DNA of 64,000 nucleotides from Actinomycetota bacterium (GTDB lineage: Bacteria > Actinomycetota > Actinomycetes > S36-B12 > GCA-2699445), in NCBI GenBank assembly GCA_029978705.1, contig JAPOIY010000007.1, forward strand, positions 1 to 64,000, given 5' to 3'. This document shows, piece after piece, positions 57,569 through 64,000 of this stretch. Numbering within the stretch: position 1 is the first letter of the stretch; each line of letters opens with the position of its first letter. Made by a program: the position numbers and the translations under genes. The notes beneath the pieces were generated by a model. That model did not search any database, was not told where the DNA came from, and saw only the letters and a program-made list of their open reading frames with translations.

Positions 57569-57970
57569 ATGACGATGCCTCGCGCTATTCCCATCCTGAT
57601 CATCATCGGCCTGGCGGTCTACTCGTTCTTCGACGTCCTGCAGACCTCCGACGACCGCATCCGCCGCTTCCCCAAGCGGGCCTGGCTGGTCCTCGTCCTC
57701 GTCCCCGTGCTCGGCGCGGCCCTGTGGTTCGGACTGGGGCGCCCCCGGCGCAGCTCCTACGGCCCGCCCCGCGTCATCACGTTGAAGAACGGGAACCCCC
57801 GCAACGTCGCACCCGACGACGACCCGACCTTCCTGCGGCGCCTCGACGAGGAGGCCTGGCGCCGCAAACGCGAGGAACAGCGCCGCCGCGCCGCCGAGTC
57901 GTCCGACGACAACCCGCGCCGCCGCAACGACGGGCCCACGCCCGGACCCGGGATCGCCCCCGCGGGCTGA
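57569..57970 (+). CDS. PLDc_N domain-containing membrane protein
   Basis: MTMPRAIPILIIIGLAVYSFFDVLQTSDDRIRRFPKRAWLVLVLVPVLGAALWFGLGRPRR. Confidence 0.85.
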   Translation: MTMPRAIPILIIIGLAVYSFFDVLQTSDDRIRRFPKRAWLVLVLVPVLGAALWFGLGRPRRSSYGPPRVITLKNGNPRNVAPDDDPTFLRRLDEEAWRRKREEQRRRAAESSDDNPRRRNDGPTPGPGIAPAG

Positions 57971-58065
57971 GCGGCGTCACCCGGGCGCCGCAGCCGCCCC
58001 GCGCATCACCGGTGCCCACCGGACTACGGTGAACGCTGCGCGGTCCAAGCGCGCGGGAGGTGGCC

Positions 58066-59022
58066 ATGCTGCTGGTCGGAGTGGACCTGGGCGGAACGAA
58101 GATCCAGTCGGTGATCTGCGACGCCGAACGCAACGTGCTCGGAGAGGACCGGCGCCCCACGCCCACCGCCGGGGGACCGCCGGATGTCGCCGACGCGATC
58201 GCGGAGTCCATCGCCACCGCCGCCGGGCTGGCGGGCGTGGCGATGACCGACCTCACATCGGCGGGGGTCGGGGCGCCCGGTCAGATCGACATCGCCGCGG
58301 GCACCGTCAGCCAGGCGCGCAACCTGCCCGACTGGGTGGGCAGTTACGCCCTCGGCCCGGAACTGGGACAGCGCCTCGGCGGCATCCCCGTCGCCCTCGG
58401 CAACGACGTTCAGGTCGCGGTGCGCGCGGAGCAGAAACTGGGAGCCGGGCGGGACGTCTCGTCCTTCATCGGGGTGTTCTGCGGCACCGGGGTCGGCGGG
58501 GGTGTCGTCCTGGGCGACGAACTGTGGCTGGGTCGGGGGGCGGCCGGCGAGATCGGCCACACCGTCGTCGTGGCCGACGGGCTGCCCTGGGCCGGACGGC
58601 GTGGTGTGGTCGAGGCCTACGCGGGCCGGGCCGCGATGGAGGCGCAGGCCCGGGAGCGGATGGCAGCCGGCGAGGAGTCGCGGCTGCTGGAGATCATGGA
58701 AGCCAAGGGCAAACCGCGGATGGCGTCGGGGGTCTGGGCCAAGGCGCTGAAGGTGAACGACCGGCTGGCGATGGACCTCGTCGACCGGGCCGAGTGGGCG
58801 CTGGGCAACGGGATCGCGAGCGTCGTCAACCTGCTGGACGTCCCGCTCATCGTGATCGGCGGTGGATTGGGGCTGCGCCTGGGCCAGCCGTTCGTCGACC
58901 ACATCGTGTCGTACATGACGCCGCAGCTGGTGAAGCGGGACGACCCGCCCGCCGTGGTGCTCGCCGAACTCGGCGACCTCGGCGGTGCGGTCGGGGCCAC
59001 GCTCCTGCCCCCGCCGAACTAG
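58066..59022 (+). CDS. ROK family protein lacking the canonical CxCGxxGC motif
   Basis: MLLVGVDLGGTKIQSVICDAERNVLGE...GVFCGTGVGGGVVLGDELWLGRGAAGEIGHTVV; region after GEIGH has no Cys motif. Confidence 0.88.
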   Translation: MLLVGVDLGGTKIQSVICDAERNVLGEDRRPTPTAGGPPDVADAIAESIATAAGLAGVAMTDLTSAGVGAPGQIDIAAGTVSQARNLPDWVGSYALGPELGQRLGGIPVALGNDVQVAVRAEQKLGAGRDVSSFIGVFCGTGVGGGVVLGDELWLGRGAAGEIGHTVVVADGLPWAGRRGVVEAYAGRAAMEAQARERMAAGEESRLLEIMEAKGKPRMASGVWAKALKVNDRLAMDLVDRAEWALGNGIASVVNLLDVPLIVIGGGLGLRLGQPFVDHIVSYMTPQLVKRDDPPAVVLAELGDLGGAVGATLLPPPN

Positions 59023-59033
59023 CTCCGGCCCGC

Positions 59034-59906
59034 TCAGCCCAGAGCCAGTCCGACCCCGAGCCCGAGCCCGCCGACGAGCAGCACGATGCCGGTGCCGGCG
59101 AGCACCGGGACCAGGTCGGGTCCCGTGGCCCCGCCCGCTACGGCGCGCACGGGAGCGGCCGCCGGCACGACCGCCACCAGCGCCAACAACACCCACGGCG
59201 TGTAGCCCATCATGGCCACGACCACCGCGAACGCGGTCACCAGGACCGCGACGAACAGGACGCGGGTGCGGCGGTCCCCGAGACGTACCGCCAGGGTGTA
59301 CTTTCCCGAGACCGTGTCGGTCGGGATGTCCCGGAGGTTGTTGGCGATCAGGATGGCGCACGCCCACAGCCCCACGGGCAGGGATGCCACGAGGGCGAGC
59401 AGCGGGATCCACCCGATCTGGGTGACCGCGGTGCCCATCACCGCCACGAGGCCGAAGAAGACGAACACGAACACCTCGCCCCACCCGGCATAGCCGTAGG
59501 GCCGCGGTCCCCCGGTGTACAGCCAGCCCGCGGCCACGCTGGCCATGCCCACCGGGATGAGCCACCACACGCCGGACACCGCCGTGAGGGCGAGCCCGGC
59601 GACGGCCCCGGCGGCGAAGGCGGCGATCGCTGCGGTGCGCACGGCCGAGGCGGGAGCCAGGCGTTGCCCCACCAGGCGGACCGGGCCGACCCGCTGGGTG
59701 TCGGTGCCCTTCACCCCGTCACTGAAGTCGTTGTGGTAGTTGACGCCGACCTGGAAGGACACCGCCACGAGCAGCGCCAGGATCGCGGGGAGGAGTTGGA
59801 AGGACTGCAGGTACGCGGCGACCCCGGAGCCGACGACCACCGGGGCGACGGCGGCGGGCAGCGTGCGGGGTCGGGCCCCCGCGACCCACTCGGCGGCCGT
59901 GGCCAT
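59034..59906 (-). CDS. menA: 1,4-dihydroxy-2-naphthoate polyprenyltransferase
   Basis: WVAGARPRTLPAAVAPVVVGSGVAAY...VGVNYHNDFSDGVKGTDTQRVGPVRLVGQ. Confidence 0.95.
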   Translation of the reverse strand: MATAAEWVAGARPRTLPAAVAPVVVGSGVAAYLQSFQLLPAILALLVAVSFQVGVNYHNDFSDGVKGTDTQRVGPVRLVGQRLAPASAVRTAAIAAFAAGAVAGLALTAVSGVWWLIPVGMASVAAGWLYTGGPRPYGYAGWGEVFVFVFFGLVAVMGTAVTQIGWIPLLALVASLPVGLWACAILIANNLRDIPTDTVSGKYTLAVRLGDRRTRVLFVAVLVTAFAVVVAMMGYTPWVLLALVAVVPAAAPVRAVAGGATGPDLVPVLAGTGIVLLVGGLGLGVGLALG

Positions 59907-59966
59907 CAGGACCGGATCCGCAGCCCCGCGCGCGGCTGGCGGTGGGGGACGGGCACGACCGACATC

Positions 59967-61109
59967 CTAGGACGCGCCCGGGTCGCCGCCGGCGGGGGAC
60001 TGCCGCAGCGCCGGCTTGCCGGTGGTCCCGGTCGGCAGTTCGGCGACGACCGACACCCGTGGCCGGTGGTTGCGGTCCACCTGCGCCACGACGGCTGCAG
60101 CCAGGTGTTCGGCCAGGTCGGCCGGCTCGGCGGGGGGCGGGGGGGCGGCCACCACGAAGGCGTGGGCCACCTGCCCCCATTCGGCCGACTCCTCGCCCAC
60201 GACGGCGACATCCAGTACGCGCGGGTCGTCCATGAGCACCCGCTGGATCGCGGCCAGCGAGACTTTGCGCCCCCCCGTCTGGATCACCTGGTCGTCGCGT
60301 CCCAGGACCACGAGCCGGCCGTCACGCCACTCGGCCCGGTCATGGCTGGGGAAGACCCCTGCGAACGCCGGTCCCCCGAGGTACCCCGCGGCGATGGTGG
60401 GCCCGCTGATCCGGGCCAGGCCGTCCTCGATGGCGACGCCGACCCCCGGCAGCGGGACGCCGTCGTAGACCACCCCGCCGCCGGTCTCGCTCGACCCATA
60501 GGTCGTGGTCACGCGCAGTCCCGCCGCCGCCGCCCGTTCCGCCAACGCCGGGGACAGGCTGGAACCGCCCACCAGGATGCGGTGGAAGCGGGAGGCGATC
60601 TCGGTCGCCGCCTCGTCCTGCAGGATGCGGTGCACCTGAGTCGTCACCAGGGAGATGTACACGGGGCCGTCGGTGGCCCGGAGGAGGGGTGCCGCCGCCT
60701 GCCGGAATGTCGCAGCGGTGAACGGTAGCGCCCCGCCGATCCCGGGCCACGCCGTCGGCGACCCGCCGGCGCGCAGGGTGCGCAGGACCGTCAACAGCCC
60801 CCCGATGCTCGTGACCGGGAGGGCGGTGAGCCAGGGGCCCGGTTCCCCCACGGCCGCGACGCCGGCATCGGCGGACGCCGTGAGCGCGGCCACGGGCAGC
60901 ACCACCCCGCGCGGCAGCCCCGTCGAGCCGGACGTGTCGATCACCACCGCCGCCGGCGCCGCGGCGGGTCCGGTCTCCGGACCGGTGCCGGGGCGCAGGT
61001 GGAAACCTCCGCGCCGACCCGCCAGGAGATCCCGCAGCGCCGCCGTCACGACCGACAGGCCGGCGGCTCCCGCGGGGACGGGCAGGCTGGGGAAGGCGGG
61101 CTCATGCAT
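59967..61109 (-). CDS. menE: o-succinylbenzoate-CoA ligase
   Basis: AAVVIDTSGSTGLPRGVVLPVAAL...VTTTYGSSETGGGVVYDGVPLPGVGVAI; between menA and menB. Confidence 0.92.
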   Translation of the reverse strand: MHEPAFPSLPVPAGAAGLSVVTAALRDLLAGRRGGFHLRPGTGPETGPAAAPAAVVIDTSGSTGLPRGVVLPVAALTASADAGVAAVGEPGPWLTALPVTSIGGLLTVLRTLRAGGSPTAWPGIGGALPFTAATFRQAAAPLLRATDGPVYISLVTTQVHRILQDEAATEIASRFHRILVGGSSLSPALAERAAAAGLRVTTTYGSSETGGGVVYDGVPLPGVGVAIEDGLARISGPTIAAGYLGGPAFAGVFPSHDRAEWRDGRLVVLGRDDQVIQTGGRKVSLAAIQRVLMDDPRVLDVAVVGEESAEWGQVAHAFVVAAPPPPAEPADLAEHLAAAVVAQVDRNHRPRVSVVAELPTGTTGKPALRQSPAGGDPGAS

Positions 61110-61150
61110 CGCCGTCTAGCCTATGGACAGCCGCCGACAAGGAGTAATCG

Positions 61151-62071
61151 ATGGACTCGCGCGCCAAGTACGACCTGCCCCCCGTGGTGGCGGAGGACAG
61201 CCCGGCGATGACCGATCCCGCGCACTCCAGCATCGTCCCCGCCGCCGACTGGCAGGCTGCCGGTGACTACCAGGACATCGCGTACGAGACCGCTGAGGGC
61301 ATCGCCAAGATCACCATCAACCGCCCCCACAAACGCAACGCCTTCCGCCCCCAGACGCTCTTCGAACTGGAGGACGCCTTCCGCCGCGCCCGGGACGACG
61401 ACAGCGTCGGGGTCATCATCCTGACCGGCCAGGGGGACTGGGCCTTCTGCTCGGGCGGGGACCAGGTCATCCGCGGCGACGACGGTTACATCGGCGACGA
61501 CGCCGTCGCCCAGAAGGGCATCGGCCGTCTCAACGTCCTCGATCTGCAGATCCAGATCCGGCGCACCCCGAAGCCGGTCGTGGCCATGGTCGCCGGCTAC
61601 GCCATCGGCGGGGGTCACGTGCTGCACATCGTGTGCGACCTCAGCATCGCCGCCGACAACGCCCGCTTCGGCCAGACCGGTCCCAAGGTCGGGTCCTTCG
61701 ACGGCGGTTACGGCTCCGGGCTGCTCGCCCGGCAGATCGGGCAGAAGCGGTCCCGCGAGGTCTGGTACCTGTGCCGCCAGTACGGGGCCGAGCAGGCGTA
61801 CGACTGGGGTCTCGTCAACGCCGTCGTGCCCCTGGCCGATCTGGAGCGGGAGACGGTGCAGTGGTGCCGCGAGATGCTGACGATGTCCCCGCTCGCCCTG
61901 CGGATGCTCAAGGCCTCGCACAACGCCGCAGACGACGGGCTCGCGGGCATCCAGCAACTGGCCGGTGACGCGACGCTGCTGTTCTACATGAGCGAGGAGG
62001 CCCAGGAGGGCCGCGACGCCTACAAGGAGAAGCGGCGCCCGGAGTTCGAGCGGTTCCCGAAACGGCCATGA
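61151..62071 (+). CDS. menB: 1,4-dihydroxy-2-naphthoyl-CoA synthase
   Basis: [27 protein letters not shown]...[15 protein letters not shown]...[50 protein letters not shown]. Confidence 0.97.
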   Translation: MDSRAKYDLPPVVAEDSPAMTDPAHSSIVPAADWQAAGDYQDIAYETAEGIAKITINRPHKRNAFRPQTLFELEDAFRRARDDDSVGVIILTGQGDWAFCSGGDQVIRGDDGYIGDDAVAQKGIGRLNVLDLQIQIRRTPKPVVAMVAGYAIGGGHVLHIVCDLSIAADNARFGQTGPKVGSFDGGYGSGLLARQIGQKRSREVWYLCRQYGAEQAYDWGLVNAVVPLADLERETVQWCREMLTMSPLALRMLKASHNAADDGLAGIQQLAGDATLLFYMSEEAQEGRDAYKEKRRPEFERFPKRP

Positions 62072-63078
62072 CCCCGTTTCCGCTGCCGGCCACCGCGTTC
62101 ACGCTGCCCTTCGTGGCACCTTTTCGCGGTCAGGAACAGCGGCAGGGAATGATCGTGCAAGGACCCGCGGCCGGGGAGTTCGCGCCCTTCCCCGACTACA
62201 CCCCGGAGCAGGACGCGCGCTGGCTCGTCGCAGCGGTGGAGGCCGCCGTGGACCCGGCCACGGGGCCCGGCACGGCGCTGCCGGTCAACGCGGTCCTGCC
62301 CGACGTCCCCGACGCCGACCTGGCCGAGGAGGCGCTCGCCCTGCTGCGGCGCACCGGCTGCACCACGGTGAAGATGAAGGTCGGGGGCCGCTCGACCGGC
62401 GCCGAACTGGCCCGCGTCACGACGGTCCAGCGGGCCGCGGGCGGAGACCTGCGCCTGCGCCTCGACGGCAACGGGCGGTACGACGTGGCCGCGGCGCGGG
62501 AGCTCCTGGTCGCCCTCTCCTGGGCGGAAGCGCCGGTCGAGTACGTCGAACAGCCGTGCCCCACGTTCGCGCAGATGGTGCAACTGAAGGCCGACAGTGC
62601 GATCCCCCTGGCTGTCGACGAGACACTGCGGCGCGACCGGCGGTTCGGGGACCTGGCGGACGCCGCGGACGTGGCGATCGTGAAGGTGGCGCCGCTCGGG
62701 GGAGCCGTCGCGGTGGCGGAACTGGTGGGGAGCCTCGGGTTGCCCGTGGTCGTCAGCGGCGCCGCGGAGTCCAGTATCGGCGCCAGCCGGGACGCCGTGG
62801 TCGCCGCGGCCCTGGCGTCGGGGGACCGAGCCCACGGGCTGGGCACGGGGACCCTGCTCGCCGCCGACCTCACCGCCGACCCGATGCTGCCCACCGCGGG
62901 CGCGGTCGTCGCCGCGCGCCGGCCGGTGGACCCCGGTCTGCTGGCCGCGGCGGAGTCCGCCACCCCGCCGACCGAGCGGCGGGAGTGGCAGGAACGCCTG
63001 GAGTCGGCGTGGGCCACCGCGCTCGCCGGGGAGCTGGTGCCGGCGACCACGCTGGCGGCCCTGGACGCGGTCGCATGA
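62068..63078 (+). CDS. menC: o-succinylbenzoate synthase
   Basis: Enolase-superfamily TVKMKVGG...[14 protein letters not shown]...[11 protein letters not shown]...LAVDETLRR. Confidence 0.93.
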   Translation: MTPFPLPATAFTLPFVAPFRGQEQRQGMIVQGPAAGEFAPFPDYTPEQDARWLVAAVEAAVDPATGPGTALPVNAVLPDVPDADLAEEALALLRRTGCTTVKMKVGGRSTGAELARVTTVQRAAGGDLRLRLDGNGRYDVAAARELLVALSWAEAPVEYVEQPCPTFAQMVQLKADSAIPLAVDETLRRDRRFGDLADAADVAIVKVAPLGGAVAVAELVGSLGLPVVVSGAAESSIGASRDAVVAAALASGDRAHGLGTGTLLAADLTADPMLPTAGAVVAARRPVDPGLLAAAESATPPTERREWQERLESAWATALAGELVPATTLAALDAVA

Positions 63079-64000
63079 GCCCCCGCAAGAGCGACTCCCT
63101 GCGCGCCGGGGCAGCCGTCGTGGCGGCCCTGCGGGCGGCGGGGGTGCGCCACCTCGTCGTCGCCCCCGGCTCCCGCTCCGCTCCCGTGGCGCGTGCGGCC
63201 GCCGCCGCCGAACTGGCGGGCGACCTGGACCTGCACGTCCGCCTGGACGAACGCAGTGCCGGGTTCCTCGCCCTCGGGCTGGCCAAGGCGTCCGGGCAGC
63301 CGGCCGCCGTCGTTTGCACGTCGGGCACCGCCGTGGCCAACCTGTTCCCCGCCGTCGTCGAGGCGCGGTACGCCGGGGTCCCCCTCGTCGTGGTCTCCGC
63401 CGACCGCCCCCCCGAGAACCGGGGCCGGGGGGCCAGCCAGACCATCGACCAGGTCGACATCTTCGGCCGGTTCCCGCTGGCGTCGCTGGACCTGCCCGTC
63501 CCGGAGGACGACTCGTGGCCGGTCGCCCCGGTGTCCCGCCTCGTCGCCACCGCCCGCCGGGCCCGCGGCCCCGTGCACCTGAACCTCCCGCTGCGGCCGC
63601 CCCTGATCGGTCCGGTCCCGGACCTGCCGGCCGTCCTCCCGGACGTGGCCTCCGACCCCCCGCCCGCCGCCCCGCCGCCGACTCTGGCGGGGACGGCGCG
63701 CGGCGCGCTCCTCTTGGGCGACCTCGACCTGTCCGCCGACGATCTGCGCCGCCGCATCCTCGCCCTGGCCGCGGCGACGGGGTGGCCGGTGGTCGCCGAG
63801 GCCTCGTCCGGCCTGCTCGGTCAGCCCGGCGTCGTCCCGGGAGGCACCGCCCTCCTGGAGGACCCGGACGCCCGGCAGGCGCTCGCCCCGGACCTGCTCG
63901 TCACGATCGGTCCCTTCGGGCTCGAGCGCGGGGTCATCGCGTGGGTGCGGTCCGCCGGCCGCCACGTCTCGGTCCGGCAGCGGCCCCGCACCGACCCCCC
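63075..64000 (+). CDS. menD: 2-succinyl-5-enolpyruvyl-6-hydroxy-3-cyclohexene-1-carboxylate synthase, truncated by window end
   Basis: VVAALRAAGVRHLVVAPGSRSAPVARAAA...LDERSAGFLALGLAKASGQPAAVVCTSGTAVANLFPAVVEA...DRPPENRGRGASQTIDQVDIFG. Confidence 0.95.
   Translation, partial: MSPRKSDSLRAGAAVVAALRAAGVRHLVVAPGSRSAPVARAAAAAELAGDLDLHVRLDERSAGFLALGLAKASGQPAAVVCTSGTAVANLFPAVVEARYAGVPLVVVSADRPPENRGRGASQTIDQVDIFGRFPLASLDLPVPEDDSWPVAPVSRLVATARRARGPVHLNLPLRPPLIGPVPDLPAVLPDVASDPPPAAPPPTLAGTARGALLLGDLDLSADDLRRRILALAAATGWPVVAEASSGLLGQPGVVPGGTALLEDPDARQALAPDLLVTIGPFGLERGVIAWVRSAGRHVSVRQRPRTDP

Noticed and set aside
58029-60728. 899-aa plus-strand ORF overlapping ROK, menA and menE
   Set aside because: Shifted/antisense frame of well-supported genes

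Overview
High-GC window from a chromosome that looks actinobacterial (inference from gene content: DUF501, MurT/GatD, DUF2510, DUF4229). No rRNA, CRISPR array or transposase was seen. From left to right: (i) 1-10.5 kb, an exopolysaccharide-type locus with a PssE/Alg13-like and a PssD/Alg14-like half-glycosyltransferase about 8.7 kb apart, enclosing GT2, a Wzy/O-antigen-ligase-like protein, a secreted propeller, a GGGWT/fibrinogen-like secreted protein and a GH16-PKD protein; (ii) 10.6-20.4 kb, mfd, SurA-like lipoprotein, mazG, DUF885, eno, divIC/ftsB-like, DUF501, ppx/gppA; (iii) 20.4-23.0 kb, a minus-strand 863-aa protein that reads as TPR-like region + TM + periplasmic-binding-protein domain + pentameric ligand-gated ion channel (pLGIC). 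Its M2 segment carries a PAR (-2'/-1'/0') motif like that of animal glycine/GABA-A receptors. This is the most exciting item in the window; (iv) 23.1-34.7 kb, ACT protein, peptide deformylase, tRNA-Leu(UAA), BI-1-like, SGNH hydrolase, enoyl-CoA hydratase, Na+/H+ antiporter with a UBP-type Zn finger, flavodoxin-like protein, DUF554, a probably frameshifted large secreted protein, msrA; (v) 34.8-41.3 kb, secreted protein, MFS, gatD-murT, DUF2510 protein, ROK kinase; (vi) 41.4-57.1 kb, rex-hemA-hemC-hemD-hemB, an inserted unknown membrane/secreted gene block, hemL, and system II cytochrome c maturation genes (tlpA/resA-like, ccdA, resB, ccsB); (vii) 57-64 kb, DUF4229, PLDc_N, ROK, and the menaquinone genes menA, menE, menB, menC, menD (truncated by the window end). 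All calls were made by reading the sequence; no homology search was run.
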